DNA of 46,230 nt from Oceanicaulis sp. GTDB taxonomy: Bacteria > Pseudomonadota > Alphaproteobacteria > Caulobacterales > Maricaulaceae. The stretch is from NCBI GenBank assembly GCA_028280165.1, contig JANQMI010000163.1:1-46230 (forward strand). The letters run 5' to 3'. The notes under the pieces were generated by a model that was not told the DNA's origin, did no database searches, and saw only the letters and a program-made list of their open reading frames with translations. The translations under genes were made by a program, and so were the position numbers. Numbering within the stretch: position 1 is the first letter of the stretch; each line of letters starts with the position of its first letter. Shown here one piece after another: positions 17,344 through 27,161 of this stretch.

Positions 17344-17431
17344 GACCTGAAACTCCTTCGGGGGCGTGACACCAGTTATTCAAAGCGTATACAAAGCGAT
17401 GACCGCGTCCACCGGTCAGGAGGTCGCTTCC

Positions 17432-17752
17432 ATGCTCAATTTTCGTGTTGCCCTTGTTTTTGCGCTATCCGGTTTTGGTCTGAGCGCCTGTGCCTACACG
17501 CCTGAAGCGGCTGAACCGCGGTGGACGGATGCCCAGCTCGCCGCGGCACCGCCCAGTCAAGCCCCCGGCTATGTTGGTGAGACGCCTCTGCCCGCAGGCG
17601 TAATGGCCACTCTGGTGGCCCGTGAGGAGAGGCTGCTCGAGCGCCGTGACGAGATTCAAGCCGAAGCTGGCGAGATTCCTGAACCGGATGGCGAGACAGA
17701 AGACTTTGCTGCGGAGGCACGCGAACGTGGCGCGCCGCCCAACCCCAATTAG
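17432..17752 (+). CDS. Small hypothetical lipoprotein
   Basis: Start re-assigned to MLNFRVALVFALSGFGLSAC (lipobox LSAC) with an AGGAGG RBS about 8 nt upstream. Confidence 0.75.
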   Translation: MLNFRVALVFALSGFGLSACAYTPEAAEPRWTDAQLAAAPPSQAPGYVGETPLPAGVMATLVAREERLLERRDEIQAEAGEIPEPDGETEDFAAEARERGAPPNPN

Positions 17753-17806
17753 AGGTTCGCTGAATTGGCGATCATGACCACCGTCTCATTTTGAAAGGAA
17801 TTTGAG

Positions 17807-18760
17807 ATGTCCAAGGGCCAAGCCCTCGAAATGCTCGCGAATCAGGCTGTGGATGCGGCTGAACTCGCTGCCATTGCGGCCTACAAGCTGGTCGGTCGCG
17901 GCGATAAAATCGCCGCAGACCAGGCCGCCGTTGATGCCATGCGCAAGGGCCTGAATGCGATCGCCATGAAAGGCCGCATTGTCATCGGTGAAGGCGAGCG
18001 CGATGAAGCGCCAATGCTGTATATCGGCGAAGAAGTCGGTCTGGGTGAGGGACCGGAAATCGACATCGCGCTGGATCCGCTTGAAGGCACAAGCCTGACG
18101 GCCAAGGCGATGAATAATGCTCTGGCGGTTCTGGCCTTGGCTCCGCGTGGAGGCCTGCTCCATGCGCCAGACACCTATATGGACAAGATTGCGTGTGGTC
18201 CGGGTCTGCCGGCGGGCGTGATTGATCTTGATGCGTCGCCGGCTGACAATGTCAAAGCCATCGCCAAGGCCAAAGGTGTGGCCTCCGAAGACATCACCGT
18301 TTGCGTCCTGGATCGCGAGCGCCACGAGGGCATTGTGGAGTCCATTCGCTCTACCGGTGCTCGCATTGTCTTTATCTCAGATGGCGATGTCGCGGGTGTG
18401 ATCATGGCGGCCGACCTTGATGGAGGCGTCGACATGTATGTGGGCCAGGGTGGCGCTCCAGAAGGTGTGTTGGGTGCGGCTGCACTACGCTGCCTGGGCG
18501 GTCAGATGCAGACCCGGCTCTTCTTCCGCAATGATGATGAGCGCGAGCGCGCGCGCCGCGTCGGCATCACCGACTTGGATCGCAAATATGATCTTACGGA
18601 GATGGCGTCTGAGCATTGCCTCTTCGTGGCTGCGGGCGTGACCGAGGGCAATCTTGTCAGCCGGGTCCACCATGGTGAAGGCTATGTGGAGACCCAAACT
18701 CTGCTCTTCTCGTCTGTGACGGGCCTGCGCCGGAAAATCTCGACGCGGCGTCCGCTGTAA
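17807..18760 (+). CDS. glpX: Class II fructose-1,6-bisphosphatase
   Basis: 'GRIVIGEGERDEAPMLYIGEEVG', 'DIALDPLEGTSLTAKAMNNALAVLA', 'GQGGAPEGVLGAAALRCLGGQMQTRL'. Confidence 0.96.
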   Translation: MSKGQALEMLANQAVDAAELAAIAAYKLVGRGDKIAADQAAVDAMRKGLNAIAMKGRIVIGEGERDEAPMLYIGEEVGLGEGPEIDIALDPLEGTSLTAKAMNNALAVLALAPRGGLLHAPDTYMDKIACGPGLPAGVIDLDASPADNVKAIAKAKGVASEDITVCVLDRERHEGIVESIRSTGARIVFISDGDVAGVIMAADLDGGVDMYVGQGGAPEGVLGAAALRCLGGQMQTRLFFRNDDERERARRVGITDLDRKYDLTEMASEHCLFVAAGVTEGNLVSRVHHGEGYVETQTLLFSSVTGLRRKISTRRPL

Positions 18761-18763
18761 GCG

Positions 18764-20554
18764 GTGAGCGTGGCCACAAACGCACTCTTCGGTGTTGAGC
18801 GCTCTTTGAAAGGGCGCAGCTGGGTCCTGAAAATCGCCGACGATGCCACGGTGCGCGAGATCGTGCGCCGTCACGATGTGTCCGATGCCCTGGCGCGGCT
18901 ATTGGCTGCGCGGGGCCTCAATGCCAACACCACGGGCGGTTTTCTCGCGCCGCGCCTGCGTGATCATTTCCCCGATCCTTCCAGCTTCACCGGCATGGAC
19001 GAGGCGGCGCGTTTGATCTGGGACACGGTCGAGCAGGGCGCGAAAATCGCGCTCTTTGCCGATTATGATGTCGACGGGGCCACGTCTGCGGCCCAGCTCC
19101 ATGCCTGGCTCACCGCGGTGGACAGCGCGCCGCTCATCTACGTGCCCGACCGGATCGAAGAAGGCTATGGCCCGAACACGCCGGCTTTTGAACAGCTGAA
19201 AGCCCAGGGTGCGGAGCTGGTGATCACGCTGGATTGCGGCGCGGCGTCTGTCGCGCCCCTTCAGGCGGCAGCGGCGATGGATTTGACGGTTGCCGTGGTG
19301 GATCATCATTTGATGGAGGGGGAGACGCCTCCCGCCAGAGTACTCGTCAATCCCAACCAGCCCGGTGACGCTTCGGGCTGTGGACATATGGCGGCGGCCG
19401 GCGTGACTTTCGTGCTTCTGGCGGCCCTGAATCGCGAAGGGCGCAGGCGCGGGGCCTTCGAGGGCGGTACCGAGCCGGATATCCTGGCGCTGGCGGATCT
19501 GGCTGCCCTGGGCACAATCTGCGATGTGGTGCCCTTAACGGGCGTGAACCGGGCGATCACAGCTCAGGGCCTGAAAGTGATGAGCCAATGGTCACGCTTG
19601 GGGCTTAAAGCGCTGGCGGACGTGGCAGGCGTGACCGGTGAGGCCTCTCCTTACCACGCAGGCTTTTTGCTCGGCCCCCGGATCAATGCCGGCGGACGTA
19701 TTGGCAAATCCAATCTGGGGGCCCGGCTGCTCACCACCCAGGACCCAGACGAAGCGCGTCACATTGCTGAAGAGCTGGACCAGCTCAATGCGGAGCGCCG
19801 GGCGATCGAAGCCGATGTTCTTCAAGCCGCCATCACTGACATTGAGAGCCGTGACACCGGTGAGGATGTCCCGGTCCTGATCGCGTCGGGAGAGCACTGG
19901 CACCCCGGCGTCATTGGTATTGCCGCGGGCCGCATCAAAGACCGCTTCAATCGCCCCACTCTTGTGATTGGCATCGACCCTGAGACCGGGTTGGCCAAGG
20001 GGTCCGGGCGGTCCTGTCCAGGCGTGGACTTGGGGTCGGCCGTGGCAGCGGCCCGAGAAGAAGGTCTTTTGCAGGCCGGGGGCGGTCACGCCATGGCTTG
20101 CGGCTTGACCGTTGAGGCCAGTCGGATCGACGAGTTGCGCGACTTCCTGACCGAGCGGCTCCGCGACAGCTGGCAGACCGCCCATGCCGCGCGTGAATAC
20201 AGCGTTGATGCGGTAGTTCACCCCGCAGCCGTGGACTTTGAATTCGCCCAACAGCTCAACGCTGCGGCTCCCTTTGGTCAGGGCAATCCTGAACCGCGCT
20301 TTGCCTTTAGTGATGTCAGGCGCACTTTTGCCCAGCGGGTTGGGGCCGACCATGTTCGCTTCACATTTGAAGCGCGGACCGGAGAGCGCCTGAACGGGAT
20401 CGCCTTTCGCTGCGCCGATGATCCGATGGGTCAAGCCCTGCTGGCCAGCGGAGAGGCGGTGTTCCATGCGGCCGGGAAGTTGAAGGCCGATGACAGCCGG
20501 TATGGCAAGCGCGCCGACTTCCATTTGGAAGACTTGGCTGAAGCCGGGGGCTAA
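18764..20554 (+). CDS. recJ: Single-stranded-DNA-specific exonuclease RecJ
   Basis: DHH motifs 'ALFADYDVDGATSAAQL', 'VVDHHLMEGETPPARVLVNPNQPGD', DHHA1 'GGGHAMACGLTVE'; GTG start. Confidence 0.96.
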   Translation: MSVATNALFGVERSLKGRSWVLKIADDATVREIVRRHDVSDALARLLAARGLNANTTGGFLAPRLRDHFPDPSSFTGMDEAARLIWDTVEQGAKIALFADYDVDGATSAAQLHAWLTAVDSAPLIYVPDRIEEGYGPNTPAFEQLKAQGAELVITLDCGAASVAPLQAAAAMDLTVAVVDHHLMEGETPPARVLVNPNQPGDASGCGHMAAAGVTFVLLAALNREGRRRGAFEGGTEPDILALADLAALGTICDVVPLTGVNRAITAQGLKVMSQWSRLGLKALADVAGVTGEASPYHAGFLLGPRINAGGRIGKSNLGARLLTTQDPDEARHIAEELDQLNAERRAIEADVLQAAITDIESRDTGEDVPVLIASGEHWHPGVIGIAAGRIKDRFNRPTLVIGIDPETGLAKGSGRSCPGVDLGSAVAAAREEGLLQAGGGHAMACGLTVEASRIDELRDFLTERLRDSWQTAHAAREYSVDAVVHPAAVDFEFAQQLNAAAPFGQGNPEPRFAFSDVRRTFAQRVGADHVRFTFEARTGERLNGIAFRCADDPMGQALLASGEAVFHAAGKLKADDSRYGKRADFHLEDLAEAGG

Positions 20555-20626
20555 GCGTTTCACCGACCAGCTTGCGCGCTGAACGCCTTCAGGTTTTACC
20601 GGGATTGCCAGGGGGCAGGTGAGGGT

Positions 20627-20655
20627 GCTCAAGGCCTGCAAAAAGCGCCTTGAGC
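20627..20655 (+). terminator. Hairpin between recJ and tRNA-Glu (weak terminator candidate, no T run)
   Basis: GCTCAAGGC-CTGCAAAAAGC-GCCTTGAGC perfect 9-bp stem. Confidence 0.4.
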
Positions 20656-20705
20656 GACTTGCATCCGACCAGAGGCTTGGATATATCACCCCTCCACACC
20701 GATGC

Positions 20706-20780
20706 GGTCCCTTCGTCTATCGGTTAGGACGCCAGGTTTTCAACCTGGAAAGAGGGGTTCGATTCCCCTAGGGACTGCCA
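20706..20780 (+). tRNA. tRNA-Glu (anticodon TTC)
   Basis: GGTCCCTTCGTCTATCGGTTAGGACGCCAGGTTTTCAACCTGGAAAGAGGGGTTCGATTCCCCTAGGGACTGCCA; full cloverleaf, encoded CCA. Confidence 0.98.
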
Positions 20781-20829
20781 TCGGTGTTGTTTTTCCCGAC
20801 ATCATCAGCGTTGAATGACCGCAGCCGGT

Positions 20830-21261
20830 TCAGGCCGTTGGCGGTGACAGGGCGTCTCTGAGTTCGGATATGGACACCGGCTTGCACAGCACTCGGATTT
20901 GCGTTTTCGCGACGCTTTCGCCGATCAGGGAGGCCGCGTTCGCAATCGGAGGCGCACCGCCGGTCACAATCACGATCCGGCACTCCGGATAGCGTTCTGA
21001 CAAATCTGGAATGGTCTCAATACCGTCGCGCTCCGGCATCATCAGGTCCAGGAAGGCCAGATCAGGCGTGGGACTTTGCTGTGAGTTTTCCAAAAAGGCC
21101 TGTCCGCTCTCATACTCAGACACCGACCAGCCCAGCGGCTCGGCAACACGGCGGACGAGTGTGCGGAAGTCATCATCATCATCAATCAACGCCAGGTAAC
21201 GCAGCTGCCCTTCATTCTGAGTCAAATCCGGCAACCTCGCCTGTTGGGTGATGACGTTCAA
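20830..21261 (-). CDS. Stand-alone response regulator receiver (REC) domain protein
   Basis: 'YLALIDDDDDFRTLVRRV', phospho-Asp 'DLAFLDLMMPERDGIE', conserved Lys 'VLCKPVSISELRDAL'. Confidence 0.9.
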   Translation of the reverse strand: MNVITQQARLPDLTQNEGQLRYLALIDDDDDFRTLVRRVAEPLGWSVSEYESGQAFLENSQQSPTPDLAFLDLMMPERDGIETIPDLSERYPECRIVIVTGGAPPIANAASLIGESVAKTQIRVLCKPVSISELRDALSPPTA

Positions 21262-21324
21262 TTAAGCAATCGTATCAAACAGATATGAATGCGGTAAGCT
21301 TAAATCTCAGCTCTTTAATAATTT

Positions 21325-21720
21325 CTAAGCCACAGAAAGTTCACGCAAAATAGAGATTGCAACGTCGGCTTGTTCTGCTTTTACAAATAAGTGGTCATGA
21401 AAATATGCCGCTACCGGATTGGTTGCGATCCCGTGTCGGCTCAACGCGGTTGCGACGGCTGCAATCATCCCGACGGCTTCGAGCGAGGAATGAATTTGGA
21501 GGGTAATTCGCCTGGATTCAAACAGATAGGCCAGGCCCAAGCGATGCGCCTGCGATTGGGGGATAATCGCGGTCAGCCCTTCACGTTCCTGGAAAGTCAT
21601 AAGGGGCGTTACTCCCTCTGGAAGAGAAGTCCCGCCCTGCGTGATAAAAACATAGGTCTCCGGATCCAGGACCGGATCAAGGCCCCGCAGGAGTTGGTTG
21701 AGGTCGCGCTCTCCGCTCAT
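21325..21720 (-). CDS. ACT domain-containing protein
   Basis: MSGERDLNQLLRGLDPVLDPETYVFITQGG...GLAYLFESRRITLQIHSSLEAVGMIAAVATALSRHGIATNPVAAYFHDHLFV; start re-assigned from 21738. Confidence 0.8.
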   Translation of the reverse strand: MSGERDLNQLLRGLDPVLDPETYVFITQGGTSLPEGVTPLMTFQEREGLTAIIPQSQAHRLGLAYLFESRRITLQIHSSLEAVGMIAAVATALSRHGIATNPVAAYFHDHLFVKAEQADVAISILRELSVA

Positions 21721-21764
21721 CGTCCGGCTCCAACACACTCATAGAGGGCGCGCGCAACGCCTGC

Positions 21765-21792
21765 AGCTGAGCCCGCACGGGGCAGGCTCAGC
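21765..21792 (-). terminator. Hairpin downstream of ppa (no clear T run)
   Basis: AGCTGAGCC-CGCACGGGGCA-GGCTCAGCT perfect 9-bp stem. Confidence 0.45.
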
Positions 21793-21805
21793 TTACCGCT
21801 TGGAA

Positions 21806-22333
21806 CTAAGCTTTGGCACGCTCAATGGCTTCCTGGATCAGCTCGCGTGCGCGTTCAGCGCCGTACCAGCCTTCAACCTTCACCCATTTGCGGGGCTCCA
21901 GATCCTTATAGTGCTCGAAGAAGTGGGTGATGCGCGCGAGCTGGGCCTCGTGCACGTCGGTGTAGTCCTGCATCGAATCATAGAAGGGCGTGAGCTTGGG
22001 GTGAGGGGCCGCCAGGATTTTCTCGTCCTGACCACTCTCATCCTCCATCACCAGCACACCGATCGGGCGGGCGCGAACGACACAGCCGGGGATCAGTTCG
22101 GTTTGTCCCAATACCATAACATCGATGGGGTCCCCATCGTCTGACAGCGTGTGCGGCATGAATCCGTAATTGCACGGATAGCGCATCGGCGTGTGCAGGA
22201 AGCGATCCACGAAAATGGTGCTGGAGTCTTTATCCAGCTCATATTTGACCGGCTGGCCGCCAACCGGCACTTCGATGATCACGTTGATGTCTTCAGGCGG
22301 GTTCGCGCCGGCTGAGATTTTGTCGATAATCAT
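21806..22333 (-). CDS. ppa: Inorganic pyrophosphatase
   Basis: '[55 protein letters not shown]' family I PPase signature. Confidence 0.97.
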   Translation of the reverse strand: MIIDKISAGANPPEDINVIIEVPVGGQPVKYELDKDSSTIFVDRFLHTPMRYPCNYGFMPHTLSDDGDPIDVMVLGQTELIPGCVVRARPIGVLVMEDESGQDEKILAAPHPKLTPFYDSMQDYTDVHEAQLARITHFFEHYKDLEPRKWVKVEGWYGAERARELIQEAIERAKA

Positions 22334-22497
22334 GCTGTGTTCCTTAATCGACCCAGGTTTTGCGCGCGTAGGAACCGGGTTCGGCCCGTCAGTGCAAGAT
22401 GTTTGTGATCCTGGCGCTGCAGAAATAACAGTCGGCGATTGGTCGAAGGCGCGCCAGCTGATTGCACCTGAGAAGCGGGGGAGGTAGCGTGCCCGAC

Positions 22498-23097
22498 ATG
22501 ATGACCGATCGCTTGAAGACCCTTTTCGTTTCGATTGCTGCCGCGTTGACGTTCAGCGCATGTGCAAGCGCTCAAATAGACCTTGAGGCTGGCGCGGCGA
22601 ATTTTGACCCAACCCTGCCCGATGCGGTGGTTGAGTATGGCGGACCTGACCCGTTGGTGATCGAGACCGAGACCGGGCCGGTAGCCTTCACTGTTGAGCT
22701 GGCTGAATCGCAAAATGCGCGGACCCGCGGCATGATGCATCGCGACAGCATTGGTGCTGATGAGGGCATGCTGTTCGACTTTGAAGTCGAGCAAGTCACC
22801 TCCATCTGGATGCGCAACACCCGCATTCCTTTGGATATCATCTATATCCGTGCGGATGGAACGATTGCCAAGATTGTGGCTAATGCCGTGCCCTTCTCAT
22901 TGCGTCCGATGTATTCAGACTATCCAGTGATTTCTGTGCTGGAGATCGCCGGTGGCCGGTCGGCCGAACTGGGCATTGAGCCGGGTGATTTGGTGCGCCA
23001 CGCTTGGTTTGGCACTGTCGAAACGGCAGCTGAAACCACACAAGCGGACGCGCCAACTGCAGATGAAGGTGCAGCAGAGCCCACCGAAGACGGTTAG
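22498..23097 (+). CDS. Exported DUF192 family protein
   Basis: Signal/lipobox [29 protein letters not shown]192 core '[52 protein letters not shown]'. Confidence 0.88.
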   Translation: MMTDRLKTLFVSIAAALTFSACASAQIDLEAGAANFDPTLPDAVVEYGGPDPLVIETETGPVAFTVELAESQNARTRGMMHRDSIGADEGMLFDFEVEQVTSIWMRNTRIPLDIIYIRADGTIAKIVANAVPFSLRPMYSDYPVISVLEIAGGRSAELGIEPGDLVRHAWFGTVETAAETTQADAPTADEGAAEPTEDG

Positions 23098-23142
23098 AGC
23101 TCTTGCCTGACGGGCAAAGCGGCCCTAAACGAAGCCTCACGT

Positions 23143-23219
<77 letters not shown>

Positions 23220-23384
23220 TTTCTTCTTTTTCTCGCGCGCGCTCAACAGAGCGGCGTCAAGGCCTCCACATCGCGCGGACTTATGCGCTGTTGCAGCGCA
23301 CGGTGTTTGCAGGCCTTTGGGCTTGTTTCGCAGCGCAGAAACCGCGTATTGAGAGCGCAACCGATCTCGTCGGAGAAGACTCTC

Positions 23385-23690
23385 ATGTTTGCGCGCATCT
23401 TCCGCCCGTCCAAAACCGCCATGCAGTCGGGCAAGGCCAAAACCCGTCATTGGGTGCTGGAGTTTGAGCCGGCCATGGCGAAGCGCCCCGACCCACTCAT
23501 GGGGTGGGCCAGCACTGGCGACACCCGCCGACAGGTGAAGCTGAACTTCGACACCAAGGACGAGGCGGTCACCTATGCCAAGAAGCATGGCATTGCTTTC
23601 CAGGTGATCGAAGCGCGCGAAACCCCGCGCAAGATCAAAGCTTACGCGGATAATTTTTCAGCCTTCCGCAAGGAGCCCTGGTCGCATTAG
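23385..23690 (+). CDS. ETC complex I subunit, NDUFS4-like
   Basis: MFARIFRPSKTAMQSGKAKTRHWVLEFEP...DPLMGWASTGDTRRQVKLNFDTKDEAVTYAKKHGI; start re-assigned from 23205 (that start overlaps the tRNA-Pro 3' end). Confidence 0.93.
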   Translation: MFARIFRPSKTAMQSGKAKTRHWVLEFEPAMAKRPDPLMGWASTGDTRRQVKLNFDTKDEAVTYAKKHGIAFQVIEARETPRKIKAYADNFSAFRKEPWSH

Positions 23691-23722
23691 CCAGGGCGGG
23701 GCATGTTTCGCTCCACCCCAAC

Positions 23723-23799
23723 GGCCCAGTAGCTCAACTGGATAGAGCACCGGACTTCTAATCCGACGGTTGCAGGTTCGAGTCCTGCCTGGGTCGCCA
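23723..23799 (+). tRNA. tRNA-Arg (anticodon TCT)
   Basis: GGCCCAGTAGCTCAACTGGATAGAGCACCGGACTTCTAATCCGACGGTTGCAGGTTCGAGTCCTGCCTGGGTCGCCA. Confidence 0.98.
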
Positions 23800-23985
23800 G
23801 TTTCATCTGTCCTGCTTCGCCTCCGCTCAGTCGGTTCCTCGCTGCGCGGGGCAAGCCCCGCTCGCTGCGGGCGGCTGTTCGCCTTGCGCGCGCTTCGCGC
23901 TCGGGGTGAGTTACTTCACCCCTGCCACCCTTCTATCTCCGTTTTCGTTCGGTCGGTCAGGTACCGTCCTAGTGGTACCATGGGT

Positions 23986-24040
23986 GTCCTCCCCCGCTTG
24001 CGGGGGAGGTGCTCCCGAAGGGAGCGGAGGGGGCAAGCGG
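23986..24040. repeat. REP-like palindromic intergenic element (different family)
   Basis: CCTCCCCCGCTTGCGGGGGAGG hairpin + GCTCCCGAAGGGAGC hairpin + GGAGGGGGCAAGCGG. Confidence 0.75.
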
Positions 24041-24242
24041 CGTTTCGAGATTTGTTGTTCAGCCCGCACCTGATCGGATCCTGCCACCTCAAACGACTCA
24101 CCCTGCGCCCTAAAACCACATGTCTTTTGTGATTTTTCAGGTGATTGCGGCCCTGCGCTCCGTTACCCTTCGACCGGTGACAAACGACACTATGGCCTTA
24201 GTCGCGCCTGGTGTTTGTTTTATGGGAAACGGGGGAGAGCCC

Positions 24243-25280
24243 ATGTCGGACGAGCGCACCAGCGCCTTGCATTCATTGTCGATTGACCGAGACGAAGGTG
24301 AAAAATCCGGCGGGCCGGGCTGGATCGTCGTTATTTTGGCGATGGTGTTGTCTGCGGGGATTGCGGCTGCCGCGGTGTGGTTCCTGCGCCCTGAGCCAGA
24401 GCCGGTCATTATCGTCGAGGAAGCTGCTGCGCCTGCGCAAAGCGCGTCCTTATCTCCGGTCAATTCTGAATCGTCGTCCAATTTGCGTCCGGCGGCGCGG
24501 GGCTCTGGCCTGGTGGCCTCCGGTTATGTCGTGGCGCGACGCCAGGCGACCGTGTCCGCCGAGATTACCGGCCGGATCAGCGAGGTCTTGATTGAAGAGG
24601 GCGCTGTCGTCAGTGCGGGCGAGGTGCTGGCCCGATTGGATAATGAGCGCGCGCGTTTGGATCTCAACCTGCTTCAGGCTCAGGCCGCCTCGGCCAGTGC
24701 GCGCATCCGCTCGCTCATCGCGCAACGGGATGAAGCGAACACCCAACTGACCCGGACCCAACGCTTGATCGAAACCGGCTTTGCCTCTGAGGCTGCGCTG
24801 ACGTCCATCCAGTCCCAGCGCGATAGCCTAAATGCCCAACTGCGCGCGGCGCGCGCAGATTCTGCTGCGGCGCAGGCTCGTGTGGCCAGTCAGGAGGACT
24901 TTATCGATCGGCATATTGTCCGCGCGCCCTTTGCGGGCGTGGTGATCGCAAAGAATGCCCAGGTGGGTGAGATCTTGTCGCCGGTATCGGCTGGGGGCGG
25001 ATTTACCCGAACGGGCGTGGCGACTTTGGTCGATATGGCGAGCTTGGAGCTGGAGGTCGATGTCAATGAAGGCCAGATCCAACGCGTTGAGGCCGGCCAG
25101 ACTGTCGAAGCGGTTCTCGATGCCTATCCCGACTGGCGCATTCCCGCCCGCGTCGAAGCCATCATTCCAACCGCAGACCGCGCCCGTGCAACCATTCAGG
25201 TGCGTGTGGCCTTTGAAGAGCGCGATGCCCGCATCCTGCCGGATATGGCCGCGCGCGTGACATTTTTAGAGGACGAGTAG
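24243..25280 (+). CDS. Periplasmic adaptor subunit (HlyD/MacA family)
   Basis: Start re-assigned to MSDERTSALHS (RBS GGGGGAG); 'GSGLVASGYVVARRQATVSAEITGRISEVLIEEGAVVSAGEVLARLDN' lipoyl/barrel-sandwich motif. Confidence 0.92.
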   Translation: MSDERTSALHSLSIDRDEGEKSGGPGWIVVILAMVLSAGIAAAAVWFLRPEPEPVIIVEEAAAPAQSASLSPVNSESSSNLRPAARGSGLVASGYVVARRQATVSAEITGRISEVLIEEGAVVSAGEVLARLDNERARLDLNLLQAQAASASARIRSLIAQRDEANTQLTRTQRLIETGFASEAALTSIQSQRDSLNAQLRAARADSAAAQARVASQEDFIDRHIVRAPFAGVVIAKNAQVGEILSPVSAGGGFTRTGVATLVDMASLELEVDVNEGQIQRVEAGQTVEAVLDAYPDWRIPARVEAIIPTADRARATIQVRVAFEERDARILPDMAARVTFLEDE

Positions 25281-25310
25281 GACAGGCCTTTACGGCTGGC
25301 TCAGGAGACC

Positions 25311-26009
25311 ATGACCATGACTGACGCTTTGTATCAGCTGACCGATCTGTCCAAGCGTTACACGCGGGGTAGAGAGTCGATCACGATTTTCTCCGATCTC
25401 ACCATGGAGATCGCGCCCAAGGATTTCATTTCCATCATGGGCCCATCGGGCTCGGGGAAGACCACCTTATTGAACTTGCTCGGCGGGATTGATCGGCCGT
25501 CCTCTGGCAGTGTGGTCTGCGACGGCGTACGCATCGACAACATGAACCAGGGCAAGCTGGCGAAATGGCGCGCGGCCAATGTGGGCTTCATCTTCCAATT
25601 CTACAATCTGATGCCGACCTTGAATGCGTCGCAGAATGTTGAATTGCCGCTCTTGCTGACGGGATTGTCGGGCAAGGAGCGAAAGCGCCGGGTTCAAACC
25701 GCCCTCGAGATCGTCAAGCTGGCCGATCGTGCCAAACACTATCCACGACAGCTCTCCGGCGGCCAGCAACAGCGCGTGGCCATTGCCCGCGCCATCGTGG
25801 CCGACCCCAAGGTGCTGCTCTGTGACGAACCGACCGGCGACCTTGATCGCGCCACGGCCGATGAAATCCTGGAGACGCTGCAGGTCCTCAATACCGAATT
25901 GGGCAAGACCATTGTCATGGTCACCCACGACCCGGCTGCTGCCCGATATGCCGAACGCGAGCTGCACCTGGATAAAGGTCGCTTTGTCGAGCAGGAGGTC
26001 ATGGCATGA
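25311..26009 (+). CDS. ABC transporter ATP-binding protein (MacB/LolD/DevA family)
   Basis: Walker A GPSGSGKTTLL, signature LSGGQQQRVAIARAI, Walker B VLLCDEPTGDLD. Confidence 0.96.
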   Translation: MTMTDALYQLTDLSKRYTRGRESITIFSDLTMEIAPKDFISIMGPSGSGKTTLLNLLGGIDRPSSGSVVCDGVRIDNMNQGKLAKWRAANVGFIFQFYNLMPTLNASQNVELPLLLTGLSGKERKRRVQTALEIVKLADRAKHYPRQLSGGQQQRVAIARAIVADPKVLLCDEPTGDLDRATADEILETLQVLNTELGKTIVMVTHDPAAARYAERELHLDKGRFVEQEVMA

Positions 26010-27157
26010 ATGACGGAACGCTCATTCGCAAAAGCCTGTTTCGAAAAAAGACCCGGGCGATTTTGCTCATCCTGTCGATTATGACGGCCTTTCTGATCTT
26101 TGGCCTGCTGGGTTCGTTTTCGCGCGTGTTTACCGGCGGGGCGGACAGCGCCGCTGCGGATCGGCTTGTGACGGTCAATTCGATCAATTTCACCTTGTCG
26201 ATGCCCTATGCCTATTACGAGCGGATTTCGGCCATCGAAGGCGTTCAAAGCGTTGTCCATAATGTCTGGTTCGGCGGCTATTATCAGCAACCCACTCAGT
26301 TCATTCAGGCCTTCGCCAGCAATATCGACCAGTATTTTGTCGTGTATGACGAGCTGGAGGCCAGGGAGGGCTCGCTGGAGGACACGCTGGCCCGCCGCGA
26401 TTGCGTGGCAATCGGCCGGGCCCTGGCCGATCAATATGACTTCACCCTAGGCCAGCGCTTTCCTTTGACATCGAATATCTGGCAGCGAACCGATGGGACC
26501 TTCACGTGGGAGGTGGATGTCTGCATGATTTTCGAGGCCGAAACCGGGCCGACGAACTACATGATCATCGACTACGAGTATTTCAATGAAGCCCGGTCCT
26601 TCGGACGCGATGAAATCGGTTGGATGACTTTGCGGACCGGCAATTCTGAGCTCAATGACGCTGTCTCACAGCGCATTGATACCATGTTCGCCAATTCGCG
26701 CGCGGAAACCGAAACCACCACCGAAGCGGCCTTTAATGCTGCTTTTGTCGAGCAGTTCGGCAATATTGCGCTGATCGTGACGCTGGCGGTCGGGGCCGCC
26801 TTCACCACGATATTGATGATTGTCGGAACCACCATGGTGATGGCCGGCAATGAGCGCCGCCGCGATGTGGCCGTGATGAAAACCCTTGGCTTCTCTGCGC
26901 CGCGCATCTTCGGTCACGTGATCGGTGAGACGGTATTGCTATGCCTGATTGGGGGGCTTTTGGGCCTCGGCCTGGCGGCTGGACTGATCTTTGTGGCGTC
27001 CGAAGCCCTCGCCGGCAGTTTCCCAGGCCTTGCCATGCCCACGGACATCGTCCTGACGAGCCTGGCCATCATGCTGGCCTTCGGTGTGGTGACGGGACTG
27101 GCCCCAGCGTTAAACGCGATGCGCCTCAACATTGTTGATGGCCTGAGTAAGGATTGA
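26006..27157 (+). CDS. ABC transporter permease (FtsX/MacB family) 1
   Basis: N-terminal TM 'KTRAILLILSIMTAFLIFGLLGSF', periplasmic domain, C-terminal FtsX TM bundle 'RRRDVAVMKTLGFSAPRIFGHVIGETVLLCLIGG'; start overlaps the ATPase stop. Confidence 0.93.
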   Translation: MNDGTLIRKSLFRKKTRAILLILSIMTAFLIFGLLGSFSRVFTGGADSAAADRLVTVNSINFTLSMPYAYYERISAIEGVQSVVHNVWFGGYYQQPTQFIQAFASNIDQYFVVYDELEAREGSLEDTLARRDCVAIGRALADQYDFTLGQRFPLTSNIWQRTDGTFTWEVDVCMIFEAETGPTNYMIIDYEYFNEARSFGRDEIGWMTLRTGNSELNDAVSQRIDTMFANSRAETETTTEAAFNAAFVEQFGNIALIVTLAVGAAFTTILMIVGTTMVMAGNERRRDVAVMKTLGFSAPRIFGHVIGETVLLCLIGGLLGLGLAAGLIFVASEALAGSFPGLAMPTDIVLTSLAIMLAFGVVTGLAPALNAMRLNIVDGLSKD

Positions 27158-27161
27158 ACCC

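Noticed and set aside
19592-20689. 365-aa minus-strand ORF opposite recJ
   Set aside because: Antisense to RecJ with conserved DHH motifs; composition is artefactual.
23800-23925. Possible small RNA in the GC-rich stretch after tRNA-Arg
   Set aside because: Several small hairpins (GGGGCAAGCCCC, GCGCGCGCTTCGCGC) but no promoter or terminator I can support.
23770-24132. 120-aa ORF after tRNA-Arg
   Set aside because: Starts inside the tRNA, covers the REP-like element, Arg/Leu-rich nonsense; no RBS.
23723-24240. tRNA-Arg as an integration site with a genomic island
   Set aside because: No second copy of the tRNA 3' end and no integrase seen in the window; downstream genes are ordinary transporters.
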